Made by a program: the position numbers and the translations under genes
Shown here: one piece after another, positions 10,738-21,746 of the stretch
Position numbering within the stretch: position 1 is the first letter of the stretch
Layout of the letters: each line of letters starts with the position of its first letter
Notes under the pieces: generated by a model
Databases searched by the model: none
Seen by the model: only the letters and a program-made list of their open reading frames with translations
What the model was told of the DNA's origin: nothing
From: Terfezia claveryi
Taxonomy: Eukaryota; Ascomycota; Pezizomycetes; Pezizales; Pezizaceae
NCBI GenBank assembly: GCA_015179025.1
Contig: WHUX01000008.1
Coordinates: forward strand, 1 to 64,000
Reading direction: 5' to 3'
DNA: 64,000 bases

Positions 10738-11130
10738 GGACATAAACAACACTACCTAGCCAGGAACTACTGTATTAGATAGTTTGGATGAAGCTAGTCT
10801 AGTGGGTCCGTAAGGTTAAAACCTTCAGACCCGACCATTCCCGAGCATGATCATGATGAGAATACATCAGATCTTTCAGCAGTATTCTTCTAATTTTGAC
10901 TGTCCTCTAGTCCTACGGAGGGGTCATGCAACCAGACTAGGTTCGAAGGTGCCAGACTATTAGCCGTATCAATAAAATAATTACAAGTGTAAGCGCTAAG
11001 AGTCTGGTCACGAGAGCACTACCAGTGCTACTTTTGTTGCTGTAATGAAGGGTTGTAGCAATCAACATGCTTATTTCTTAGTTAATCGTGCTTACTAATT
11101 CAACTAAGAAAGCTTGTGAAATTTCAGAAG
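10733..11130 (+). repeat. Candidate 3' LTR region of the copia element
   Basis: It starts with TGAAAGG directly after a purine tract, as an LTR should, and has no coding content. No second copy exists in the window, so the end is unknown. One AACCAGACTA motif lies inside at 10930-10939. The 400 bases beyond hold no recognisable gene. Confidence 0.3.
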
Positions 11131-11599
11131 GCCGAGCCAGTAGCAGATACATCACAAGGTTGATAAAACAATGACACAAGGTACGAAAGGTACATGATTC
11201 TCTAAACATATCCACAGGCAAAAATTGGCATACATTATCCTTCTTGACGTAGGGCAATTACCTGCAAAAGATTTTCTATGTCTGCCAATCTCCATGCTAC
11301 TTCTCCTTACCAATAATAGTAGCCAACTAGGTATACATGAACCTGCTCCTAAATATAGCAAAGCAATTCAGAAGAGAAATAAAAGAAAAAGGAAACACAG
11401 ATACTAGATTTGAATAAAAAAAGCAATTCAAGGCTTTCATGCATTTGCCTTGGCAAGGTATTTAGGATAATTAGTGATGGTCTGCATTTGGGTTGTATTC
11501 CTAAGCAATCAAAAGTTAACACTAGAAATGAACTACCCATCCTTAAACAACCACATCCTTCTTAGTAATTCTTCCACTATTTAATGCAAAGTTGATGCA

Positions 11600-12157
11600 A
11601 TCCACCAACACCGCGCCCCCCTTCATCCAGAAACGAGGTCCCATCATATTCGATCATCTGCCAGAAACACCTTGCCATCCCCATTATTGTCTCTCATATC
11701 CTTCATCGCCAACAGGCATTGCTTCATAACTTTTGCAACTGGGCTTCTCTTTCCCTCCACGATGAGAATATATCTTTTTTCCCGTCAATGAAATAAGATC
11801 CACCACAACAAATTCCTCATAGCCACCTGTCTCCTCGTCAACGCCGACAATCTCCTTTTCCCTGCGTAACTGTATACCCTTTTGCCCTGTCCCACGTATA
11901 AAATCTCGGAGTATCGGACTTATCGTAGCATAAACCAAATCATTAATATTGGCCTCTTTGAAATCCGCCTCGGCCTCCGTAGGATATCCTTCTATTTCGA
12001 GATATTGCATTATCTGATCGTACACCTTCCCTTTCGTTTCCTTAAACGCATCCATCCCAGCACCTTCCGTTCCTTCTCGCAACATTTCTTCAACTGATAC
12101 CCTTCTGAGTGTTTGAATTCTGAATCCGAGTCTTTGCTGTGCTTCCGTCAATGTCAT
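11600..12157 (-). pseudogene. Frameshifted gene fragment of unknown ascomycete family
   Basis: From the ATG at 12157 the frame runs MTLTEAQQRLGFRIQTLRR, then NINDLVYATISPILRDFIRG and ETGGYEEFVVVDLISLTGKK. Near 11760 a base shift is needed to continue into VEGKRSPVAKVMKQCLLAMK (about 11750-11690), and a further shift near 11665 reaches WQMIEYDGTSF. That chain of blocks resembles proteins I associate with expanded families in plant-associated ascomycetes that have no assigned function; I cannot name a domain. The shifts show this copy is broken, although unrecognised introns could explain one of them. Confidence 0.5.
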
Positions 12158-12306
12158 CTTGGAATACGAATGCTTCCATGGAAAGTTTCGCTTCTTTTGT
12201 TTCGTGTTATCGTCACCCTTTTTCTAGAAATCAAATCATGCAACTAATCAGCCTGTACCCCGACAGCTAGAATTAATCTTGAACTCACTGATAATTTTCT
12301 TAAACC

Positions 12307-12480
12307 TGAAGAGGAGCGGAGTGAAGCGTTAAGAGGAAATGAGTGTGGCTTTAGGAGGAACGGACTGCAGCGTAAGAGGAACGGACTGTAGCGTAAGAGG
12401 AACGGACTGTAGCATAGCTTAAGAGGATCGGAGGATAAAGGAACGGAGATTGGAGGAACGCAGAATAGAGCAACGGGACT
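12307..12480. repeat. Short tandem repeat, unit AAGAGGAACGGACTGTAGCGT
   Basis: Three clear 21-23 bp units occupy about 12345-12420, with degenerate GAGGAACGGA copies on both sides. Non-coding. Confidence 0.7.
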
Positions 12481-12777
12481 GCCGGCTTATAGCATGAGAC
12501 TACGGCTTATATACCATCAGAATATGGAGTCATGAGCTGACATAAGATTCTTGTATTCCTCCAACTAAGTTAAACTTTTAGTAACTTGCTAGTTAACTGC
12601 CTAGTTAGTTCATGAGCAAGAAATTTAACGTTCTTTTTTCCCTCGTGCTACCCTTGGCTTCCAGGGCCAGAGTATCCTCTACGTACCTCTTTGGCATGTT
12701 ACCTCCCAAACCCCTTGTACGTGCACTTTCTTCCCTTTGCTAATCCACTTCAATACCAAATATTCTCTACGCCACTC

Positions 12778-13321
12778 CAGTGTCACCAACCGGCCAGGCC
12801 AGCCTTCAGGCCGAGGTCCGTGCTGGTCTGAAACAGCCTGGACCGGCCCCGGCGGGCTATCTCGTGGACTGCAGTCCAACCAGTCCGACCAGTCCGCCCA
12901 GTCCGACCAGGCTGGTCTGGAATAGAAAAATGTATGAAGTTATCGCAGGCAGATCGAATGGGCTTGAGAGGAGTGCCGAGTTGTATTTTTCATATTCTAT
13001 TTACTAGGCCGATTAGGTTCCGAAAATCATGATATCTGTTTACTCCGCGCTGCTATATAGTAATCACTCGCACAGTAGTCTTCAGTCTGTCGGTTTAGTT
13101 AGGCCAGTCAGACTAGGTGGCAGTTGGACTGGGCCAACCTGGTCGGACTGGGCGGACTGGGCGGACTGGTCGGACTGGGCGGACCAGTCCATCTACAACC
13201 TGCTCTTGTGAGTATGCATGCCGGCCTGATAATTCGGGCCAGTCCCCGGCTGAGCTCAATCCGGTCCAGACCGGCCTGGGCCTGCTTGACGGCCGGACTG
13301 GCCGGCCCGATCCAAATACTG
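12778..13321. mobile_element. Non-autonomous hAT element, copy A (544 bp)
   Basis: The element starts CAGTGTCACCAACCGGCC and ends CCGATCCAAATACTG, so its termini are CAGTGT and, on the other strand, CAGTAT. It is flanked by a perfect 8-bp duplication CGCCACTC (12770-12777 and 13322-13329), the hallmark length of hAT insertions. Subterminal GACTGG repeats (12872-12910 and, inverted, 13141-13183) could be transposase binding sites or fold into a long stem. There is no transposase, but it shares both ends with copy B at 21297-29323, which retains a hAT transposase C-terminus. Apparent DWADWADWSDWADQ-type peptides are translations of the repeat, not genes. Confidence 0.9.
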
Positions 13322-13518
13322 CGCCACTCTGGGCGACTTCCCAAAAGGTACTGACACTATACTGGAGAGATATAGGAGAAGGCTTGAGCATAGGAAATTA
13401 GGATGCAAATAAGAAGGTAACTAAGGCCACATAGGCCTGATATTGCAACGATCCCTAGGAATATAAGAAACATCCTGCACCACGTCTTGATACTATCGAT
13501 TGTGGTTGCAAAGATACC

Positions 13519-14274
13519 TCATCCAAGCCCTGACACGGGAATATTGATCTTGAAATCCTTCAATATTTCTTGTTCCGGAGAGTTGTTGGTCGGCCTATCC
13601 CGTACACGTAGAACCATGAGTGGCAATTCATGTGGTAGGCGAGGGATGATATGGAAGATTTCAGTTGGATCCTGTGAAGAGTTGATGACATGGATCTTCC
13701 CACCTTTATATTGCCCCAAACCCCGAACTCTATATACTCGGATGATCGGATGTACGAGAGGTAACATCATAGCCTCAATAGGTGTTGGCATTCCTAACCT
13801 ATCCAATTCAGGTGGTATTTGCCCTGGGGACATGTCGTTTTCAGCTGAGAACTTATGGATGCCCGACGAAGAAAAAGCAGACCACTATCCCTATTTCTCC
13901 TACTGCCTGAATCATTGTCCCAATTCGGGCCTCCTCACAAACTGTATACTCCCCCAATTGAAGATCTGCTATTGATTTGGCTAAAGTCTCCAAAGTTCTC
14001 GTATACGAAGCAAATTCTCGTTGCCGGTGGGGACGAAGAGGGGGGAAAGGAGAAACACGGGGAGGAGGAGAAGCATGGTGAGGAGGAGAAGCATGGTAAA
14101 ACGGTGGGTAGGATGAGAACGCAGGAGAGGTTCAAATCTTAAGGAAGTTAGCCAGCTACGGGAAGGCGTTACTGATCTTGATCTTCGCATATTCCTTTCT
14201 GTTTGTCTCACTGACACCTGGGAAGTATCATCCTTAGCTCTCAAGCTCTCCTCTCTCAAGCTCTGCTCTCTCAA
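13519..14274 (-). pseudogene. Helitron-type protein fragment (DUF6570-like region)
   Basis: The minus strand reads IHKFSAENDMSPGQIPPEL (about 13870-13810), then MLPLVHPIIRVYRVRGLGQY, KIHVINSSQDPTEIFHIIP and a closing LPLMVLRVRD. This order matches the conserved region I know as DUF6570 in fungal Helitron helicase proteins, upstream of the Rep and PIF1-like helicase domains, which are absent here. Further upstream an Arg/Ser/Glu-rich stretch (14274-13981) looks like the usual low-complexity N-terminus but in a shifted frame. It is a non-functional fragment. Confidence 0.6.
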
Positions 14275-14529
14275 AGTCTCCTCTCTCTTCCACTGGAAAG
14301 CGGTTAGCGACCAATATACTACATTTTATATGGAGTCCTTACTGCCATCTTCACGAATCTCTTGCTACTATGTACACGGATTGCATGTCTTCATACGTAC
14401 GCCATTCTGAGTTAGTGTCCAGAGAGATGGGTCGTATCTACATACAATAACAATGGGCGCAGCAAATTGGATCCACGAGTAGATGTCGGATATAGTAGGC
14501 GTGACCTGGGTGTTGTGCCAACCAGACTA

Positions 14530-15253
14530 CAGATGACTCTCGTTACAAGCATATCGTCGGGACGGGGGAAGGTATGCTTATAACCAATATATGCTTATAA
14601 CTAGAGAAATTTATTACTAGGAAAGCCTCCGGAATGACACAATAAATACTGGACATGCATACAAATAACAGAGAGACATCAGGATGAGGAGGAGGATGCT
14701 CCAGAAGTACCCAAAAAATCAGTTATCCTGCGCTGCACATGCTGCCGCCTGCGTTCCATCTCAAGAATCTCGATCCGTTTTTTCTCATGCTTGAGTGCAT
14801 CTTGGGGAGGGTAGTGGAAGTTCTTTACTTGGGTTTTCGAATTCGAACCATCGTTTAATATGTCACTCGGATTCTGTTTTGCATATGTCTGTATACTGAC
14901 AAGAACTCTTTGCAGAATACATAGAAATGTAGTTTATGTTGTATTGAATATTGTGTGTGTTGTATGTGTTGCTTGTGTTGTGTATGTTGTCAGATATAGC
15001 GTAAGTGTATTCTGTGGGGGTTATTTCTAGTCTGGTTGGCACATTTCGCAGACTAGCACATTTCTTATCGATAAACCTCTAGTTATGGTTTAGCGCTTCT
15101 CTTGTTACTAGCATATGTATGGTGACTAAGCAAAAAAAATAAGAATATTCTAGTAACGGAAATATGCTTATTTACTACTATATGGGACTAAGGTATGCTT
15201 GTAACCAATAAATATATGCTTGTATCTGGTATGCTTGTAACGAGAGTCATCTG
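14530..15253. mobile_element. TA-flanked mariner-like MITE (724 bp)
   Basis: A 24-bp perfect terminal inverted repeat starts CAGATGACTCTCGTTACAAG at 14530 and ends with its reverse complement at 15253. TA flanks both ends (14528-14529 and 15254-15255), as for Tc1/mariner/pogo elements. Subterminal copies of TATGCTTGTAACCAATA and relatives lie inside both ends. The minus strand at about 14850-14690 reads ALKHEKKRIEILEMERRRQH and ITDFLGTSGASSSSS before a stop, possibly the C-terminal tail of the parental transposase. Confidence 0.85.
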
Positions 15254-15255
15254 TA

Positions 15256-16216
15256 TAAAGTAATCAGCACATTAATGTACAGAACAGGGAGGTCACGTGC
15301 ATCAGGTCACGCGATCTGACAATCCTGGGAGCGCCAAGCAATCGGAGTCTACCTACGAATGAAAATAAAGTACTGCAAACCAGACTAACGTGCCAACTAC
15401 AGACTAACGGAGACCTTCGTTCCAATTTAAGCAACTTCATTGTCAATAAGGCCCAATGAATGTACGGTCCACCCTGCATCTCAAGCTTCAAAGTAAAAAG
15501 CGGGTGTGACCTGCGACGGAGTCTGGGTATATGCTATGATTTCATCATGCGTGAGAGAAGCCAATGCCAATTCATGCTGAATTGCTTTTGCTTTATTAGT
15601 AAGAGTGTTTGGTCGATGCAAATTCGGGATTTACTAAAGCCCAGATTGACGGCGGCCAGTCAAGTCGATAAGGAGCCAGGCATAATTCTTGTTATGCAAG
15701 CTTAATGCTTGACCGGTATTAATTTGAATATGATTTCATTATCCAACCTTCAAAACCGGGTCAACTATCGAAGTTTCCTTATACGTTACAGGATTCAAAT
15801 ATAAATTACTAGTGCCCGCCAGACTAATATATTACTATCACTATTACTATCACAGTACGTTAAACCAACCATTTTTAGTGCTCAGTACTGGTTTCCATCT
15901 TCAGCGGGATCCTGACCAACTACCGGAGCGCCAACCAACATCGTATTGATTCCCTTCCAACTCTTCACAGTATTATCGATACTTATACCGTACCTTGTCC
16001 CCATTACCCCCTCCCATAGTGCAAACACCTGAGCTCCTCCCGCTCACACCTCCATGTAATCCACCAAATTATCGCAGATAGTTCTAGAGCGGTAGCAATC
16101 TCTTTCCCCTGTATGAGTGTACGTCAAGGGGCACCCAAATCTATAATCACATTAGCACTATACCTAATTTAAATTAAGATAAAATTCATAAACCAACCAT
16201 ATAAGAATTCCGGCCT
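15256..16216. other. Intergenic, no gene recognised
   Basis: The ORFs here do not resemble proteins. One AACCAGACTA motif lies at 15378-15387 and a near copy at about 15819. Confidence 0.5.
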
Positions 16217-16528
16217 TCAAGCCTTTAGCTCCGCTTCTATGGCCGCCTGCCTGCTCTGAAGAATAGCCTTCCAAAATCCATGCACCTCGGCGGATGCATC
16301 CTCCTGCAACGAGTACTTCCTCTCCGAGCCAGATGCACCTAAATTTCTAGCCGCAAGCGAAGCGCCTAGGAAAGTTGAGGAAGAAAGTGAGGAGACACTT
16401 TGCCCTGATCCGCTTATGAGGGCTCGTGCATGTTGCGCGTTTGCAGAAACTGGTACAGAGGAGGTGTGTGCCAGCAGTGCGGATTTGCGGGCGAGGGAGA
16501 CGGTGCTTCGAGTAATGGGGAAAGACAT
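16217..16528 (-). CDS. Small hypothetical protein, possibly mitochondrial (103 aa)
   Basis: The ATG at 16528 opens MSFPITRSTVSLARKSALLA, a Ser/Arg-rich, acid-free start that resembles a mitochondrial presequence. A Ser/Ala-rich linker follows, then EVHGFWKAILQSRQAAIEAE as a probable helix before the stop. An upstream in-frame ATG at 16705 would give 162 aa, but the added part (SPYLRVPTATVRVLLNLKG...) looks like untranslated leader. No intron is evident. I do not recognise the family. The balanced composition and well-formed helix argue for a real gene, but support is modest. Confidence 0.45.
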   Translation of the reverse strand: MSFPITRSTVSLARKSALLAHTSSVPVSANAQHARALISGSGQSVSSLSSSTFLGASLAARNLGASGSERKYSLQEDASAEVHGFWKAILQSRQAAIEAELKA

Positions 16529-18489
16529 TATAGCGGGCTGTAGATTTAGATAATACAAGTATTCTGAGTTGAAAATTATGTTAGGGACACTCGAGAAGGG
16601 TGGTGTGCAAGGTAAGAATTCGAAGGGAAGGCAAGGACTCAGGGTCCCTTTTAAATTTAGCAGAACCCTTACAGTGGCAGTGGGGACCCTGAGGTAGGGT
16701 GACAAGCAGGAAAGCAGTGGGGTAGCAGTGATACAGGGGATATTTGCTTATTCAGGTTTGCGATATCGCCGAAGTTGGTCGCGTTGGGAACAGTGACAAT
16801 CAGATGCGTGCGGGGGACTGGGAATGGAGAACTGACACGAGACTGAGGAGACAGGCGCGGCGAGTTACAGAGAAATGCCCGGGGAATAAAACGAGAGCAC
16901 GCTCAATACTCCGTACCCTCCCAGGCTGGCTGGATACAGCTGTCAAGCACCCTCATCGGGGATCGTGCGATAACAAAACTGGCTGAGACCGAGCTGTTGC
17001 GTTCAGCTGCATATGCGGGCAATAACGACACGGCCTCGGTGGGGCTATCTGCAGCGGTGCCGATCGAATGAGAGTGTCGCATTGACCCAACACACACCGA
17101 TAATTATCCAGGGTCCCAACTACCTACTTAGTCTACTTACTTTCAAAGTTCTCCAGGGCATGAGCGCCGGGATATACGAAAGAAGGCTAGGTGAGTTGTA
17201 GATAGTCATGACATAATTGAGGCTGTCGGGGCTTCCAAACTTGAACTACCGGTCTGGTTGCCCCCGCCCCCGGACTGCAATAAACAACATTAATGTCTAG
17301 GTATCAGACCAATTAAACCGGAATCTGAATCTTGGGAATTCACGAACCAGACTAGAATCACGAGGCTAGGAGTTGTAATCTAGGTTCATTCACACACAGA
17401 CTGTTCCACACCGGTATTTTAACCACGCGCTGCAGATAAACAATCCGCGCTCGCCTGAGCAGTCAAGCACGTTCTGATATCGATGCCCATATAGATCATC
17501 GATCTCATTGCAAACACTGATAATGCACTGCGGTCTGCGGGTCCTGTAAGTATATATATTAACCTGATTAATCGCTGTTATCAATATATCAAGGTTTGTG
17601 ATTTATCACTTTCATTTGTTCCAGGTATTCTCATCTGTATACGTATCCACGGGGGCGGGCTGTCCGACGGTGATTCGATTTAATTTTAGGGTTGCGATAA
17701 GCCGCATGCTACTCAACACTGTGGACCTAACCGCAACAATTACATCAGAGTAACTCGATATCTGGTTGGCACGCTTAGGAGCGGTCATTCCTTTATTCCT
17801 TTTCGTGCGGGGACACCGATCGTCGAACGTCAATCGCAAGGATTGTTGGAGAGCAGAGTACGTTATGCAGATGCAGACACTCACTGAAACGGATATGCAA
17901 GGTGGTAGAACCTGACTTCCCTGAACGGGGTACGTAACAACTTAGAAGTAGGTAGGCACACTACTGGAAGCCATAGCACCCAGAAAGGCCCTGGATAGGA
18001 ATTCAAAACCTTCTATTCCTATAGGTATTTAATTAGTGATTACAATTCATACAGTTAAGTACCCCTTTATACAAGGAGCAATATAACCGGGCGTAAAATG
18101 ACCCTACCGACAAGCAGCACGTGCACGAGGATACTGATGTGTGCGGGACGGAAGTCTTGTGTTATTTATTGCAGTCATCGTTGTCGTTGCTTTTATTTGA
18201 GACATTGATATCCTTAGAGCCGGGAATGTTTGTGGGAATATATTAAACAAGCTGATCATGAATGATTTTACGGTGGTTGCTACCCCCACGTACGAAGTTC
18301 ATGCTAATTGGAATTCGAACCTTTTCTACCTAACCGTTCTAAATGGATCTGGAAGTATCTTAGGTAATGTTGCTGTTATTAAATATTGTCAACAGTGAGC
18401 GAGCCTTACCTTATGCTTAGGGCAGGATAAGAACATTCCTCGTAAGCCATGTAGCATCAAATACCAAGAAGGCAATACAGGGGGGAATT
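16529..18489. other. Intergenic, no gene recognised
   Basis: No ORF here looks like protein. A small inverted-repeat segment (17251-17354) is listed separately. Confidence 0.5.
17251..17354. mobile_element. Possible 104-bp inverted-repeat miniature element
   Basis: GTCTGGTTG near 17252 is mirrored by CGAACCAGACTA ending at 17354. The ends belong to the AGTCTGGTT family, but the left end lacks the A and the TA, so this may be chance pairing. Confidence 0.35.
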
Positions 18490-21035
18490 TAGTCTGGTTG
18501 GCACGAACCCTGGGGGAGTTGTATGTATATATGCGATTAGAGCTGAGGTATGTTGTCTTGGTTTCATGTAGGAGCTCGAGGTAAGAATCACAACTAGTTC
18601 GATAGCAGTCAGCATGTATTCCTAATGTCTCATTTTATGGGAAAAGACTCCCGTCTCGTAACAAGAAAACAGTCCGAACCATATTCTCACATGCACTAGA
18701 GGTACTGAACCCCACATTCCCACTCCTGACAGCAGGAGGCGGCACCACCCATCACCCATAACCTCCACCTCCCTCCATCTCACAACCCTACCATGACTCC
18801 CGTTGTTACAAAAAGCAGTACCACAGCACTGTCATACCTTCCCCAATTCCCCTACCCCCATGCCCCGTTACCACTGCTAAGCCCGGTAAGCAATATGAAC
18901 GTACCTTATAGGACTGCTAGGCCCGTGGCTACATAAGGGTGTATAGTGTTCGTCCTCTCCTCCCTCCTCACTGTTTCGCTGCACCAGCGCATACTGGCTT
19001 AGCCCATCCAACCTTTTCACTGCCGTTGGGCCCTGCCCTAGCAGCATTTCCAGCACTTGGAATTGTTACTCTTCCATTTTACTGAGGCCCCAACATTTCC
19101 ATAAGAATCGTCACCATCTCTGCTAATGGTAGAGCTCCACTGAAGCCCACAGCGGCGTTCAAAATAACAAGTATCCATCACAGGCCCTCTCCTCCACTGA
19201 CACTCATCGCCACTTCGGCTGCCACGGCGAACCCGGCCACGCACCCACTAATACTATGGTACAAAGGTAGTAGGTGAACGGGTATGAGTGAATTTGGTGC
19301 CGGTCGGAAGGATAGGGTCACATTCGTATGATGCTCGTAGCATGCCACTAAAGGAGTAGACTCCATTTGGAGGGCGTGATTTGCAGGCCAGAAGAAAAGC
19401 GTCGGCATCGCGATTCCTAATCAGGACCACACGAAACAGGTTAAGTTTTTAGAGTTGATTTCCTGCGATGCGATGCGAACGACTAGAGTCTTGGCATGAG
19501 ACTAGTACTCACAGAGCGTTCCCAAAAGAAACCATTTTCTTACTCATCTCAGCTGGGAGTTATCTATTTAGTTTCAGACCCTCCCAGTATTATTGTAAAC
19601 CTAGACTTACCTAGACTGTGTGTGCTCACCTATGCACCGAACAATCGCTTACTCTCTCGACACAGCAACACCCACTACAGACTCTTCTCCATTGGTGACC
19701 AAAATCTCCAAGCCTACTGCCCACTACTCGATCTCTCCGACCCAGCATCCGCATTCAAGGGCATTGGGCTGCCAAAATGAACCAATTCCTCGAAGAAGGG
19801 GATGGAGGGTCTGTTATACGGATGGCACAGGCCGATCGGGACATCACGCATCAGCTTTCTTCTCTGAAGACAGATGAGGGAACCCCCCATTCTTGTCCTT
19901 CTATAGTAACGGAAGGAGGCTTCAGACAACACTCCAAAGCCCGCAGGACTCGCGCGGTAAGAACAGGAAACAGAGACATCGTTGCAGACTCGGGCCCCTC
20001 TCCGCCAGAAACAATAAGGATCCCATAACCTTCGCCTTCCACATGGCATCCCTTACCTCGGACATCAACTATGCCTAACATCAACCTTTTCAGCTTCGAG
20101 GACAGCAACACAAGCATCTCCCACCACGTTTGATAACGGGTTCTTCTAGAGCCCACCGACCCCGATTCGGGTATCAAGCAGCCAAGATATGCCCAATCCC
20201 TGGACGAGGGCTGAAAGGTCTGCTACACAGACGGCACAGCTGCGCCGCTGCCATGGCCTCAGAGGACAGACGAGGCAACCCACCCGCCTCGGACATGGCG
20301 TACCTAGGCGAGGAATCCACTGTTTTCGGGCACCGAACGGCAAGCCATTGTGCTCGCCCTGGGGAATCATAGAGACTGCCCGATGTTGGCCATCCAAAGC
20401 GACTCAGCTGCAGCCATATAAGCAGCTACAAACACTTCTGAAGGCCGCCCTCCGAGGAGCGGGATAGAGTGACAGCTGGCGGACCCCATGTCCGAACGCC
20501 AATTTAACCAACAAATCACCAGCATTTCTTGGGTACGCTCCAATACTGGCACCTCGGAGGACGAGATAGCTGATCGACTAGCACCCTTCTGCTCAGCCTT
20601 ACACCAAGTCTCTCTCGCCCCCTCATTGGTCACCGGAGAGGGCATCAGACAGACTTCCAAAGCTCGCAGGAGCGAGGCCAGGATGTCACCAGGCTTCGGA
20701 GTAATGAGGGCAGAATGGAACCGCCATGCTATATCAGCATACACATGGCTACGCACCAAGAGGGCCCACAGAAACACTGGCTTCATCACATCCGGACATC
20801 CGACAACAGCTCATGCCAGTGCGGTTACCAATACTCAGGAGGGCCGAGCTGCCCTAGGCAGCGTCAAGAATTGGGAGGGCCTGGGCCGCCCCATGTGGAT
20901 CCAGGAGGAGGAGGGGGAAAATGGGATTCTATCGATAGGTAGGCTCCGCCTTCGACCATCTTTGCGCCCACGAGGCCTGGGCCCCCGCTACCGTTGCTCC
21001 CTACCCTGTGTCGTTTCATGGTGCCAACCAGACTA
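18490..21035. mobile_element. Segment bounded by perfect 15-bp inverted repeats
   Basis: TAGTCTGGTTGGCAC at 18490-18504 is matched by its exact reverse complement GTGCCAACCAGACTA at 21021-21035. TA forms the outermost bases on both sides. The interior holds non-coding sequence and LINE RNase H debris rather than a transposase. It could be a non-autonomous element that acquired a LINE insertion, or two unrelated copies of an abundant terminus. Confidence 0.4.
19790..20960 (+). pseudogene. LINE 3' debris with two RNase H beginnings
   Basis: VCYTDGTGR at about 19810 and CYTDGTAAPL at about 20221 are both the first RNase H strand with its catalytic Asp; ISWVRSNTGTSEDEIADRLA near 20520-20580 is the final RNase H helix motif. 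Downstream are SCQCGYQYSGG (20805-20840) and AALGSVKNWE (about 20850-20880), resembling the Cys-rich end of I/Tad1-like LINE ORF2 proteins. Frames shift repeatedly. A phrase ending SKARR appears after each RNase H start, suggesting a partial duplication. Reverse transcriptase is absent. Confidence 0.6.
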
Positions 21036-21746
21036 CTTTCCATCGCCCCCTCCAAATACAAGGTGGGAAGTCTGTCTTTTCTCTCCTTCAAAGGCCTGCT
21101 TCCTCCCGCCCCTAGGTAGTCCCGCCCTATGCCCTGTGACCAGTGGTTGTTAATACTTGCTCTGCGTCGCGTGCTGCTTTCAGGGCTCCAGCCACTTGCA
21201 CTTTGCATACTCCTCATATCATCTTCTGCCATTCTCTCTCTCGCGCGCTAGTAGGCTCCCTTCAGCGCTTTGCACTTTCTTCGTCGCCACTTGGATCAGT
21301 GTCACCAATCAGCCAGGCCAGCCTTCAGGCCGCCGGGGGCCTGGACTGAGGGCCGAGGTCCGTGCTGGTCTGAAACAGCCTGGACCGGCCCCGGCGGGCT
21401 ATCTCGTGGACTGCAGTCCGACCAGTCCGACCAGTCCAGCCACTCCGCCCAGTCCGACCAGTCCGCCCAGTCCGACCAGGCTGGTCTGGAATAGGCAATC
21501 CGGCTATACCGTATAACAGCATACATTTCTCGAAACAAATTCATTTTTTTTTTTTTTTTTTTTTGAAGTCTGTACGTCTGTAAAGCCTAAGGCTATGAGA
21601 CGGCTCCGTTCCCTCATCCCGAAGGACTCGGTACACCCACGGAACAACGGGCTGCATGAGCGCCCAGCCTCCCGAACCAAGGAAAAATCTACCGAAACGA
21701 AAAAAGAAAAAGCACAGTTTTTTCCAGGAGCAAAAGCTCCCCCGCC

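Noticed and set aside
13108..13401. ORFs with DWADWADWSDWADQ or GRTGRTGRTGRT repeats on both strands
   Set aside because: They are translations of the hAT subterminal GACTGG array and appear in several frames; no gene features.
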